Source: Neoarius graeffei (taxonomy: Eukaryota > Chordata > Actinopteri > Siluriformes > Ariidae). From it: DNA of 64,000 nt. Below the pieces are notes generated by a model. It was given only the letters and a program-made list of their open reading frames with translations, was not told the DNA's origin and did no database searches. The position numbers were made by a program, and so were the translations under genes. Location of the stretch: assembly GCF_027579695.1 (NCBI RefSeq), contig NC_083586.1, positions 6,382,001 through 6,446,000 of the forward strand, read 5' to 3'. Shown in pieces: positions 33,384-43,614 of the stretch. The stretch's first letter is position 1, and the number at the start of each line of letters is the position of its first letter.

Positions 33384-33455
33384 TTCCATGACCCAGATTC
33401 GAACCAGGGCTGCTGCGGTTACAACGCAGAGTACTAACCACTATACGATCATGGC
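33384..33455 (-). pseudogene. tRNA-His-derived gene with anticodon GTA
   Basis: The reverse strand follows tRNA-His throughout (GCCATGATCGTATAGTGG, TTAGTACTCTGCG, GGTTCGAATC) and is 72 nt long. The anticodon loop is TTGTAAC rather than TTGTGGC, so the anticodon would be GTA, which reads Tyr codons. The acceptor and T stems have few mismatches. It is paralogous to the relic at 5009-5080. Confidence 0.65.
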
Positions 33456-33588
33456 AAACTATTCAAGTAGTCAGACACTTACTTTCAAGACCATACCACT
33501 CATAATTTTCACGTTCTGCTCCGGAAACAAAACCTCCCCCTCAGACTAACCTGAGAAACTAAGTCTGAAATTGTTTCCATGGAAACAT

Positions 33589-33965
33589 CTCATCTCATCT
33601 CATTATCTCTAGCCGCTTTATCCTTCTACAGGGTCGCAGGCAAGCTGGAGCCTATCCCAGCTGACTATGGGCGAAAGGCGGGGTACACCCTGGACAAGTC
33701 GCCAGGTCATCACAGGGCTGACACATAGACACAGACAACCATTCACACTCACATTCACACCTACGGTCAATTTAGAGTCACCAGTTAACCTAACCTGCAT
33801 GTCTTTGGACTGTGGGGGAAACCGGAACACCCGGAGGAAACCCACACGGACACGGGGAGAACATGCAAACTCCGCACAGAAAGGCCCTCGCCAGCCCCAG
33901 GGCTCGAACCCAGGACCTTCTTGCTGTGAGGCGACAGCGCTAACCACTACACCACCGTGCCGCCC
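33589..33965 (-). mobile_element. tRNA-headed SINE (type A)
   Basis: A full-length minus-strand copy with CTCATCTCATCTC tail and GGCGGCACGGTGG head. The 12-bp duplication CCATGGAAACAT flanks it at 33577-33588 and 33966-33977. It contains one extra CATTCACAC repeat in the body. Confidence 0.92.
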
Positions 33966-34149
33966 CCATGGAAACATGAAAATTTAAAATTTCTCAAATT
34001 TCTTAGTATGAAAAGGCACATCGACATCACCTTCTTAATATGTATACCAAGTTTCAAATCCATATCATGAATAGTTTTGGATATATGCTCCGGAAACAAA
34101 CATTGCTCTTAGAAACTAAGTCAAAATCTATTTATGTACAAGTTTGAAA

Positions 34150-34370
34150 AATATTTGAGAAAGTAGCCAGAATGTACAGTCCATAGCCCACTCTACAATT
34201 GACACACTGCATTATTTAAAATGTGTGTCCTTTTTTTTTTAGGCAAATAGTAAACAGAAGCTAACTGCAGTTAGGAACTAAAGTTGTGAGTGATGTTCCA
34301 GTAGGTTCTGTGGGCCGTTTTGAGGGTCAGTACAGGGGCTCCATAGCTCAGTGGTGAGAGCACTGGTCTA
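34150..34370 (+). pseudogene. tRNA-Thr unit cut inside the anticodon arm
   Basis: Flank and gene match 46650-46910 (AGAAAGTAGCCAGAATGTACAG to GGCTCCATAGCTCAGTGG). The tRNA begins at 34337 and stops at ACTGGTCTA (34370), where unrelated sequence begins (CAGCCTTTCTCAACCAGGG). The 3' half is absent. Confidence 0.75.
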
Positions 34371-34612
34371 GTACAGCCTTTCTCAACCAGGGTGTGGTCT
34401 GGCTTCATTAGGGGTGCCATCAAAAAATTATTCTAACATTGAAATAAATAAAATGAATTAAAATTCCAAAAAATGATAGTTACACTAATGCAGATCATTG
34501 CTGCATCATCAAAATTTGTCTCACAGCCCCCTTTCCCATGTCACAACATCACTGCTGGGGTCAGCATGACTGCATATATTTTATATGGGGGTTCCTTGAG
34601 AATTTGCATACT
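34371..34612. mobile_element. hAT-like terminal fragment
   Basis: GTACAGCCTTTCTCAACCAG resembles the CAG...TTCTCAACC terminus common in hAT elements. The segment lies between the cut tRNA-Thr and the truncated Tc1, and no internal frame is seen. Confidence 0.4.
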
Positions 34613-35975
34613 TCTGAAGGTGAAATTAGAGTCAGGCGTTTTCAATCAATGGGATGACAATCAGGTGTGAGTGGGCACCCTGTTTTATTTAAAGAACAGG
34701 GATCTATCAAAGTCTGATCTTCACAACACATGTTTGTGGAAGTGTATCATGGCACGAACAAAGGAGATTTCTGAGGACCTCAGAAAAAGCGTTGTTGATG
34801 CTCATCAGACTGGAAAAGGTTACAAAACCATCTCTAAAGAGTTTGGACTCCACCAATCCACAGTCAGACAGATTGTGTACAAATGGAGGAAATTCAAAAC
34901 CATCGTTACCCTCCCCAGGAGTGGTCGACCAACAAAGATCACTCCAAGAGCAAGGCGTGTAATAGTCGTTGAGGTCACAAAGGACCCCAGGGTAACTTCT
35001 AAGCAACTGAAGGCCTCACTCACATTGGCTAATATTAATGTTCATGAGTCCACCATTAGAAGAACACTGAACAACAATGGTGTGCATGGCAGGGTTGCAA
35101 GGAGAAAGCCACTGCTCTCCAAAAAGAACATTGCTGCTCATCTACAGTTTGATAAAGATCACGTGGACAAGCCAGAAGGCTAATGGAAAAGTGTTTTGTG
35201 GATGGATGAGACCAAAATAGAACTTTTTGGTTTAAATGAGAAGCGTTATGTTTGGAGAAAGGAAAACACTGCATTCCAGCATAAGAACCTTATCCCATCT
35301 GTGAAACATGGTGGTGGTAGTATCATGGTTTGGGCCTGTTTTGCTGCATCTGGGCCAGGACGGCTTGCCATCATTGATGGAACAATGAATTCTGAATTAT
35401 ACCAGCAAATTCTAAAGGAAAATGTCAGGACATCTGTCCATGAACTGAATCTCAAGAGAAGGTGGGTCATGCAGCAAGACAACAACCCTAAGCACACAAG
35501 TCGTTCTACCAAAGAATGGTTAAAGAAGAATGAAGTTCATGTTTTTGGAATGGCCAAATCAATGTTCTGATCTTAATCCAATAAAAATGTTGTGGAAGGA
35601 CCTGAAGCGAGCAGTTCATGTGAGGAAACCCACCAACATCCCAGAGTTGAAGCTGTTCTGTACGGAGGAATGGGCTAAAATTCCTCCAAGCCGGTGTGCA
35701 GGACTGATCAACAGTTACCGGTTGCAGTTATTGCTGCACAAACACCAGATACTGAAAGCAAAGGTTCACATACTTTTGCCACTCACAGATATGTAATATT
35801 GGATCATTTTCCTCAATAAATAAATGACCAAGTACAATATTTTTGTCTCATTTGTTTAACTGTGTTCTCTTTATCTACTTTTAGGACTTGTGTGAAAATC
35901 TGATGTTGTTTTAGGTCATATTTATGCAGAAGTATAGAAAATTCTAAAGGGTTCACAAACTTTCAAGCACCACTG
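34613..35975 (+). mobile_element. Tc1-like transposon, copy 2 (left terminal repeat missing)
   Basis: Begins at TCTGAAGGTGAAATTAG, inside the left untranslated part. It ends with the full right terminus GTTCACAAACTTTCAAGCAC-CACTG at 35975, followed by TA. This is the most complete transposase of the three copies. Confidence 0.92.
34749..35796 (+). pseudogene. Tc1 transposase, nearly whole, broken
   Basis: The start codon at 34749 gives MARTKEISEDLRKSVVD, the first helix-turn-helix, then GRPTKITPRARRVIV and ESTIRRTLNNNGVHGR. The frame meets a stop at about 35181 in place of Tyr in PEGYWK. It resumes with WMDETKIELFGLNEKRY (first catalytic Asp), GGGSIMVWACFAASGPG and MQQDNNPKHTSRS, where the usual QDNDPKH Asp is Asn. 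A shift near 35550 leads into the last frame ([13 protein letters not shown]), where the catalytic Glu of DLNPIEMLW is Lys. The protein is inactive. Confidence 0.92.
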
Positions 35976-36242
35976 TAGATGACTATGTCTTCTTGTCTTT
36001 TTTAACTTGCAATTTTCTCAACCTCATGCTTTTTCTGTGTACATCTCATAGATTTCTTGTCCTGAGTTTCCTAGTGCTATATAGTCAAAAATTGGAATTT
36101 TGTAACTGGGAATTTACAAATGCATATGTGCAGCATGAGAAGAATCCTTTTTGTTAATGGTATCAAAGGCTCAATGATAGAGACTTGAGAGCAACAGGTT
36201 TTGAAGAATCTGAACCTTCCTCAGCAGCAAGAACTCACAAGC
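35976..36242. other. spacer without recognised gene
   Basis: About 270 bp between Tc1 copy 2 and the second Asp/U5/U2 block. Nothing was recognised. Confidence 0.35.
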
Positions 36243-36290
36243 AACAACCACTCCATCCCCCTGCTGCCCAAGTTAATAAACTTTTAAAGC

Positions 36291-36362
36291 CTCCCCTTCA
36301 GGGAATCGGACCCAGGTCTTCCGCGTGACAGGCGGAGATACTATCCACTATACTAACAAGGA
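36291..36362 (-). pseudogene. tRNA-Asp (anticodon GTC), block 2 copy
   Basis: Same position and sequence context as 21926-21997. The anticodon loop TGTCACG is kept, but TCCTTGTTAG and the T arm TGGGT-CCGATT carry changes that weaken acceptor and T stems. It is likely a pseudogene. Confidence 0.7.
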
Positions 36363-36667
36363 TGACGCAATAACCCTCACTTATCGATAAAAAATGTGGT
36401 ATGGCAAGCACTTACTGCTGTGGTCAACAGCGTTCCTGTCAATAATCAAACTCCAGCTGATGTTTTCATATTTAATTTATAGGCCTACATCCGTGATATT
36501 GGACAGATCACACAGCACTCAACTGTTGCTTTTCAAAATTCAACACCCCCCACCCCACTTGCTTATCTATCTATCGATCAATCGATCGATCTATCTATCT
36601 TTCAAAAAAGCTCGTTGGTCAGACATTTCTCTGCCTGTGTGCAATGGCTAATAAAGCTGTAAAGGTG

Positions 36668-36690
36668 TAAGAGATTGGCCCAGGCCACCT
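36668..36690 (+). promoter_or_regulatory. snRNA proximal sequence element candidate, block 2
   Basis: The CCACCTTACCCTATACC motif is kept here but is separated from the U5 body by the hAT insertion. Confidence 0.5.
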
Positions 36691-36763
36691 TACCCTATAC
36701 CAGCTTTCTGCACCTCCAATACAGTGTCACTAACCTGATCCAGTGTTAAGTGTAGCTCAGGTT

Positions 36764-37954
36764 CAGTGGCGGCTCCTGAATTTTTTTTCAGGGGGGGGCA
36801 ATTTTCCCCCGTTATGTCTACACGGACCATAAATGTCCACAGGACTGAAGTAAATTGACCTAGTTAGCAAGAGTGGATCTTTAGATCTTGCAATTACTGG
36901 TATTTACCAAGGATATTACCAAAGTGCTAACTCTCAGAGCAAAGTGTGGCAAATATAAAAATGCACATTGAAAACATCAACAGTGAACTGATTCTGTGAC
37001 TGTGTGTGAGTGTGTGTCACGAAGTCAACCAAACCCAGAAAAACACCACGGTGTCTTTGCCTCATAGAGTTAACTCGAACACTCCACAAAATTTCACGCA
37101 TTGGATGAGCCGGTTTAATATGTGCCTGTTCTTGTTCACCTCATCGTTGTGGTGGCGAACTGCTAGCCTGTAGCCCTCATCCAGTTGTGCAGCGATGTTC
37201 ACTCTCCCAAAAGCCGAAAATTTCAGGCAGCTGCCCATGTGAATCTTTGATGACTCATGTTTTTTTATTTTCTCCGACAAATGATGCATGTCCGAAACTC
37301 CAGTGACCGTCCAAGCAGTGTTGTCCGTGGAGCCACCTCCAGGGTGGAAAAGTAAGCAGGGGGAGCAGAAAACCACTGAGGCGTCCTCGCAGCCAGCTCG
37401 CCAGGATTTGCGCTGGGACCATGTTGAAGTAAAACCTCAAGTATACGATTTCCCCCCCCCTTTGTCGAAATTTGTTTTATGTTTAGATTTGGTCGAGGGG
37501 GGTCCAGCTTGTTTTGTTGCCAATTTAGCTCGATTTGATCACTGACTAAATGGAACTTCTTTTAAGGACCGCACTGAATTGCTTTCCACATCCGTCTCAC
37601 CTCAGAAACTGAGCAGATCGAACGCAACTTTGCTGCACTTTGCAGTGACATAAGCACGTTAGGGCACGCCCCCCCGGAACCCATAGAGATTGCATTGAAG
37701 TGTCAGTTAGGAGAAAAAAAATATATTAACATGGGACTCTATCAGTGAACTCTTGGGCGATTTTCAACGTGACTGAAATCGCCCCAAAAGGGGCGGTACT
37801 CTAGAAGCAAGAGCACGCTGATTGGACAATGATACCCAGAGACAGATTAAATCGGCCTAGAGCAGCGCTGGTGAAAGTTTGTTTAAAAAAAAAAACTTTT
37901 TTTTTCATTTTGGCAGTGCGTCGCCCAATCGCCCTTATGCACCAGCTGCCCTTG
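36764..37954 (-). mobile_element. hAT element inserted into U5 snRNA
   Basis: The left end is CAGTGGCGGCTCCTG and the right end, on the reverse strand, CAAGGGCAGCTGGTG. The 8-bp flanks CTCAGGTT (36756-36763) and CTCAGATT (37955-37962) are a near-perfect target-site duplication. Internal deletions leave only part of a transposase. Confidence 0.85.
37062..37376 (-). pseudogene. hAT transposase fragment with TTF-type zinc finger (ZMYM1-like group)
   Basis: The frame reads MVFCSPCLLF, then HHLSEKIKKHESSKIH, the TTF-type zinc finger, and HHNDEVNKNRHILNRLI followed by VKFCGVFELTL. This is the N-terminal part of fish hAT transposases annotated as zinc finger MYM-type protein 1-like. Upstream frames (to about 37440) and the catalytic core are lost. 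Confidence 0.75.
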
Positions 37955-38070
37955 CTCAGATTTCTCTTCATTGACACATAAATATTTCGCCTTTTACTAA
38001 AGATTTCGGTGGAGAGAAATGCTAATGAGTTCAACATATTTTTGTAGGCTTTGCTCTGGCGGAGCTGAAC
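37955..38070 (+). ncRNA. U5 snRNA, copy 2, body 3' of the hAT insertion
   Basis: Reads CTCAGATTTCTCTTCATTG, loop 1 with TTCGCCTTTTACTAAAG, GGAGAGAAATGC, the Sm-like ACATATTTTTG and hairpin GCTCTGGCGGAGC. The invariant loop GCCTTTTAC is intact, unlike copy 1. Because the hAT duplicated its target, the body keeps all but the first few bases, yet its PSE lies 1.2 kb away. It is probably silent. Confidence 0.82.
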
Positions 38071-38234
38071 ATTTTTCATCAATAAATGTTAGAACTGTTT
38101 ATCTTTTTGCATTGAAGCATCTCCCACACACCCCACAAGGATCCAGCTGTTGGGGGCAAAGTCTAGCTGTGTTTATCTTTCTGGATTTTAATATGTGGAA
38201 GTGGTATATTTAAAGCCATTAGCTGCAGTAAATT

Positions 38235-38431
38235 ATCATTTTTCTGCATTTTGACTAGGATCAAGTGTAGTATCTATTCTAATCAATTTAATATCTGATT
38301 TGTTCTCTAAACGAGAGTGTTATATCCAGCAGGGTTTTTTTTTTTTTAGAACAAGTAACTGGGATAGGAGTTTACTCTTTCAGCTCCATATGCCAACCTG
38401 ATGTTGCAGTACCTCTATCTTTGTTCTAGGA
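38235..38431 (+). ncRNA. U2 snRNA-like copy 2
   Basis: Best-kept U2 5' half in the window: GATCAAGTGTAGTATCTATT contains the branch-point recognition GTAGTA, followed by AATCAATTTAATATCTGAT. The Sm region is a long T run and the 3' half reads GGGATAGGAGTTTACTC, AACCTGATGTTGCAGTACCTC. An upstream TTTACCTTTCTGG (about 38176) may be its PSE. The 5' end TTTTTCTGCATTTTGACTA is changed, so it is a variant or pseudogene. Confidence 0.78.
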
Positions 38432-38870
38432 AAAAAAAATTTTCTTATTTGACACACTCTTTAACTGAAGTTGATAAATGTTTTTTTTAGAGTAGAGAAT
38501 AAAAATAGGAATTTGGTCCTTTTATTCTATACTCTCATATGGTATTATAGTAGATTTAGGAATGGTTCCCTTATTTTAAAAAAGAAAGAAAAAAAATCTT
38601 TATTTTGCCTGCCCTAACTTTTTCCCTATTTTCTGGTTTTCTCCATGCTCAACAACACAGGTGTAGAATTGGGTGTGGGCGTGTCCCTACCAATATTTCT
38701 GTTTGAAGAAAAAAAATCCTGCCCCGTGCGCGGTACACAAAGGGTTACTGTAGGTTTCCACTGGGCGAAACACCACGCCCAATTCGCTCATGAAAATTCA
38801 CTCTGGGGGCGTGGTCGCGAAAACAGCAAGCACTTTTGGTGACCGTGTCAATTAGCAAGTGCGGTTGCAG

Positions 38871-39174
38871 TGATGATGATGATGATAGTTTATTTCAAAC
38901 ATGTAAACAAACAATGAATAAATAAGCAGATAACAAGAAAAACAAAACAGCATTTGCAACAAGAACATGTAAAAAGCCACTAAATTAGAAAATAAACCTT
39001 AAATAATATAGGGAATAATAATATATCAAAATCAAAAGAAAACAAGACAAAAATACAAACAAGGACGCACTAAGCAGTTTTGAGTTTACATGTCCGAAAA
39101 GGAGTGGGCTGAATTAAAAACTTATTTAATCCCACCCCTCTACTTTAGTCAATATAAATTGATTATCGAGCTTC

Positions 39175-39235
<61 letters not shown>

Positions 39236-39282
39236 TGTGTATTACTTATTACTAAACTATTCAGATATCAATTCTCTATGAC
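38871..39282 (-). mobile_element. LINE 3' end (same family as 23976-28406)
   Basis: GAT repeat, then GTTTATTTCAAACATG and the AT-rich 3' UTR, carried along in the duplicated block. It ends abruptly with no coding part. Confidence 0.85.
39179..39231. repeat. AT microsatellite
   Basis: About 26 AT units, longer than the paralogous run at 24266-24302. Confidence 0.95.
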
Positions 39283-39570
39283 TATATCGTCTTGTCTCGT
39301 CTCGTCTCATCTTCTTCCGCTTTATCTGGGGCCAGGTCGCAGAGGCAGAAGTCTAAGCATGGAAGCCCAAACTTCCCTTACCCCATACACCTCGGCCAGC
39401 TCCTCGGGAAGAACACCGAGGCATTCCCAGGCCAGCCGAGACACATAATCCCTCCAGCGTGTCCTGGGTCTTCCCCGGGGCCTCCTCCCGGGGGGACATG
39501 CCTGGAACACCTCCCCAGGGAGGCGTCCAGGAGGCATCTGAAAAAGATGCCTGTAGGTGCAATTGGTCTT
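39283..39570 (-). mobile_element. LINE ORF2 C-terminal tail, 3' end fragment
   Basis: The minus frame 39322-39537 reads GRRPRGRPRTRWRDYVSRLA, WECLGVLPEELAEVYG and REVWASMLRLLPLRPGPR, the very end of a common teleost LINE ORF2. It is followed by GAGACGAGACGAGACAAGAC, a 3' tail repeat at 39286-39306. Only the last few hundred bases are present, as in a heavily 5'-truncated insertion. Confidence 0.8.
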
Positions 39571-41094
39571 AAGCGATTAATCTCATTAAATCAGTCTCAT
39601 TGAATCAGTCTCATTGAATCAGTCTCATTGACTCATACCATTGAATCATACCATTGAATCAGTCTCATTAGTAATACCATTAATTTAGGCGTTTAATAAT
39701 AAATTACCAAACAGCTAGATTATGGTATATTCCAAATTATTATGATCACTACTGATGCAGCACTAATGTATTACTTACCGTATTACATAGACAGGCAATA
39801 GCACTCATGTACACTTTGGAGTTCTTTGAGATTGTGTGACTTAAAAAATATTAGTACAACAACAGACACAGTTTAACAATTAACTGAATTTATTATAGCA
39901 ATGATAAAAATTGAATAATAGCAGTTGAATACATTATGTACAATATGGTCATATACGTGATGAGCGTGTGTGTGAATGTGTGTCTCTGTGTGTGTGTGTG
40001 TGCAAGGGGACAGAGAGCAAAAGGGGGGTGTCCCGTACATGACTGCGCAGTATGGGAAGGAGGAGACAAAGAGGGTTTGAATGTGAGTGTGGGAGAATGC
40101 ACTGTAAAGTTTGAAATAAATCAGGCCTTGGAATGTTATCTAAGGTGTGTCTATGTGTGTGTGAGGGAGAGAAAGGTGTGTGTGTGTTTCAGGGATTGGA
40201 ATTTTATCTATGTGTTGGGGGAGGTGAGACTACCTCGTGGCTTGCCTTGAGACAAAAAGAATTAGCCGTGGCAGCTAACCCACTAGCTTATAACATTACT
40301 AAATCCACTGAAATCTTGATGAGATCCAAATATGTGTAAAAATGAAATTAAAAGTGTTAGGAAGGATAGGGATAGAGCATGCAACAACCTATCTATTAAA
40401 AACAACTGAGAGGACACATAGAACAATGATCTGAGTATCTACAGTGTGCACAATTAAACCGTTCCTGAGTTTAAATTCACACTGCTTCATAAAGCTAATT
40501 CCTAAGACTATTTTTTCCCAAAATGCCAGTCTTACTTCCAGTAATTTTGCTCCTATGTAGGAATGCAGAAATGTTCCGAAACTTTTGGAGTCCACAGGAG
40601 CACGTGAGTCGCTTCCATGAAGAAGCAGAGAATTCTTGGTCTGATGCTTCGTAGTTCGTGAAGAAAAGTCTCTGCTCAATAATGTGCACAGCAATTAAGT
40701 CAGAAGGAATCTGGCCGCTTCTAACTTTTAATTAACTGCTTTGGGAGGCAGTCGTAATGTTACTTATAGTGAACAAATAAAGTAAAAACCGGTTGTAACT
40801 CAATCTGAGTGAAATAGCGCGATTTAAGTAGTTTTACTGTGGCCAGTGGTAAATGAAAAATGCGCTGAATCTTCCTTCTTGCCAGGCAGAAGTCATGATT
40901 TCGAACAGTCTGGAGAGAGTGCCTCTTTATGTCTGTAGACGAAGTTCACAGAGCCAAAGAGATAGAACGGAAGTTTACTGAGTCACTTATAGGGTCATGG
41001 AGGATGTGACGTAGGTGATCCCGCCCCAGCATGACGTAGTCCATCGCGGAAGTTGGTTGATGGGATTTGTAGTCCTATATCGGCTGTACCTACC
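39571..41094. other. spacer without recognised gene
   Basis: Contains a CATTGAATCAGTCT repeat (39595-39670) and GT runs (39965-40000, 40150-40190). Minus frames at 40389-40694 show no domain I can name. Nothing further was recognised. Confidence 0.4.
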
Positions 41095-42130
41095 ATGGGC
41101 GATTGCTCTAAGACAACGAGGGAGGCTCAGCCTCCTCTAAAAATGACGAACATCGTGTAGGATGAATTGCGCTAGGCTTATGTTATAGCCAACTTTATAA
41201 CATTGCTATTTCAGATCCAGAATCATAGAAATATATGTGCTCAACCCAGCTACAGTGCAAAATCATTCCGTTATAACTTTCCCCAGTTCGCCTAATGTGT
41301 GCGTGAGTTTTTCCCCCTCGTGACAGCACGATGCAGCCCAGCCTCAGTGGACTTCAGTGGCATTTGGGAGCTATGCGCTTTTCAATATCAAAATGCAAGA
41401 CGATTATTGGACAAATACTGTGAAAACGCCCGCCCCACGGACTCCCACCCTCAGTGGACTTCAATGGCATTTGGGAGCTATGCGCTTTTCAGTATCAAAT
41501 TGCAAGACGGTTATTGGACAAATACTGCGAAAACACCCACCCCACGGACTCCCAGCCTCACAGTGGGAGGGACATGGCAAAGCGTTCCGCGAGGAGACTG
41601 GTGATTGGTGAAAGCGGCCGGATATTTTCTTTGATTGACAGCTCGTTTCAAATATAGACAGGCAGCGGTGAATCTCAGTTCAGTCCCATGCAGATTCGCA
41701 AGTGCTGTGGTGTATTGTAAGAGATCAGCTTACATTTCGATTTCATTCATTACATACGGTTTCTACCAGCTTTTTTAGTTTGTATATATTTTCATTGTAA
41801 ATAAAGTGTAAAATATAGTGTTGTCAAGTTTGCTATATTAGTTCCAGAACTTTCGTTTATTTGAGTGACTGAACTTGAACTTGAGGGGGCTAGTCAGCTA
41901 GCAAGAAAGCTGCGCACGGATGCCAAGCATTGCTGATTTAATTTTGGCGAAGCCATTTGCCAGTCTTCCTTTTGAGGAAAAAATTAAAATTAAAGAGCAG
42001 GGTAGACCAACGCCTCAACTTGACTTGGTGAAAAAGGTAGGGAATAATACTCGTTCCTTTCAGCTCTCCTGGTACGTGAAAGTGAATTGGCTAACAGCAA
42101 GTGACCCACATCAACAACAGTAAATAGGCT
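41095..42130 (+). mobile_element. hAT-type element fragment with internal tandem repeat
   Basis: The 5' part (GGGCGATTGCTCTAAGAC, GGCTCAGCCTCC) and the coding start match the ZMYM1-like hAT group also seen at 36764-37954. A 107-bp tandem duplication (GGCATTTGGGAGCTATGCGC...CCCACGGACTCCCA) lies at about 41344-41556. The right end was not found. Confidence 0.65.
41920..42123 (+). pseudogene. hAT transposase N-terminus (ZMYM1-like group)
   Basis: The frame reads MPSIADLILAKPFASLPFEE, IKEQGRPTPQLDLVKKVG and FQLSWYVKVNWLTAS, the N-terminal segment that precedes the TTF zinc finger in these transposases. It stops at codon 67 and the rest of the transposase is missing. Confidence 0.75.
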
Positions 42131-42815
42131 ACTTTAGTAATATGTCATGGATGGACCAAAAATATAGAATCTAATTAAAATGTTTATGCTGAGTATATTA
42201 TATTGGAATATATATTTTTCTGGATATTAATTAAACACAGCTACAATTTGGAAAACATTTTTAAACAAAAACACAGCCGAGAACATTTCACACTACAGAC
42301 CTGGATTACAAGTGAAGGGTTATCAAAATTGTCAATAAAACATTTCTCAGTCAAAATAAGTAAAACATAGGGAAAGTGTCACTGAATGAAATGTGCTCTA
42401 TGTTTGGCTCCCCAAGGTCAGTGCTTGTGCCTATTCCAGAACACTCTGCTGTTACTGCTGAGGTTCCTGACAAAGAGCTGCTTTCAATAATGAGCAATTT
42501 TTAAACAACATGCCACAATTTTAAAATATAAAATGTTAAAATATATCCCCCCTCCAACACCACCTTCATGTATATTGGACAGTAGGCTAATGGGCCAAAA
42601 GAACCTGTTATTTCACAGTTTGTGACCCTGCCAACAATCAGCCAGATCAGAGGCTGATCTGGGCAAAATTGATGTGTTTTTTCTTTTAAAATCTGGAAAT
42701 ATTGTAACTGACCAGCCTCCCCTGTTTGAAAGACTACCAGCTGCCACTGGTATGCATGTTAACAAGGTGATGTTACATGTTCCTAACATTTTTTGTTTTG
42801 ATGGTTCAATGTTAA
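42131..42815. other. spacer without recognised gene
   Basis: About 680 bp of AT-rich sequence with no supported gene. Confidence 0.35.
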
Positions 42816-43055
42816 GGGTGGCACAGTGGTGTAGTGGTTATCACTGTCTCCTCACAGCAAGAAGTTCCTGGGTTTGAACCCAGCGGCTGACAGGGGCCTT
42901 TCTGTGTGGAGGTTGCATGATCTCCCTGTGTCTGTGTGGGTTTCCTCCAGGTTCTCTGGTTTCCCCCACAGTTCAAAGAAATGTGGTTAGGTATATAGGA
43001 GCCATGGCCTGAGGTTGGGCTGAGGTGCCCCTGAGCAAGACACCTTACCCCCAAC

Positions 43056-43614
43056 TAGCCTGGCAAGCCAGACTAAATGTGAATATTTAGTCTGGTCTCG
43101 GTCGTAGACATTTCCGAAGGGTGTGGGTAGGAACAACCCGTTGTCTTTCAAACTGTCTCTGTGCGTATAGGCCAACGCTCTGACCAATCAGCGCAACAGT
43201 GACTGTGACGTAGTCAGAGCGACAGAAAGCAGTGGGGGAGTAGCCTGGCAAGCCAGACTAAATGTGACAGTGAAATGTCCTTCTTGAAAAGGAATGAGCG
43301 GAGAGCCTCTTCCTGCTCATGTTTCAATGAAAACTCCAAGTCTAATTTGTCTAAAACTGATTCCAAAGCAGAGTCAAAAGAGCGCTGTTCAATAGCCGTA
43401 GCCATCTTTCCTGTTGTGCTTTCTCCAGTGTCGCACAGCCTTGTCGTCACTCCTGCAAAAGCCCGCCCAAAGAATCCAAACAAAAACCTTGCGTTGTGAT
43501 TGGCGGGCACGATTTGATGCCCGGGGTGTGTTGTTGATATGGTCTGAGGCTAGACCCACTCGTAGGCAAAAATATTTTTGGCCGCTAGGCGGGTGGGTCT
43601 AGTTTACTAGGCTA
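43056..43614. mobile_element. MITE with TAGCCTGG terminal repeats
   Basis: Ends are TAGCCTGGCAAGCCAGAC on the left and TAGCCTAGTAAACTAGAC on the right (reverse strand). The repeat ACCCCCAAC (43047-43055 and 43615-43623) is an 8-9-bp target-site duplication, pointing to a hAT-like element. The left terminus also folds on itself (CCAGACTAAAT...ATTTAGTCTGG). The terminus sequence recurs internally at 43243-43268. Confidence 0.85.
43275..43405 (-). pseudogene. N-terminal piece of a RecQ-like helicase-type protein
   Basis: The minus frame reads MATAIEQRSFDSALESVLDK, then LEFSLKHEQEEALRSFLFKK. The EQ-A-L-F pattern just before a Walker A site is the opening of RecQ-like helicase proteins common in fish genomes. 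Here the frame ends before the ATP-binding loop, so only the extreme N-terminus is captured within the MITE. The family call is by resemblance. Confidence 0.5.

Larger units (their letters stand above)
36243..39282 (+). repeat. second copy of the Asp/U5/U2 block
   Basis: Colinear with about 21889-24330: tRNA-Asp, microsatellite, PSE, U5, U2, the GGTGTAGAATTGGGTGTGG region, and the 3' end of the CR1/L2-type LINE. Copy 2 lacks the internal second U5-U2 unit and has a 1.2-kb hAT inside U5. The similarity ends abruptly near 39282. Confidence 0.85.

Noticed and set aside
40389-40694. Minus frame of 101 codons as a retroelement polyprotein part
   Set aside because: No convincing catalytic or zinc motif could be pointed to.
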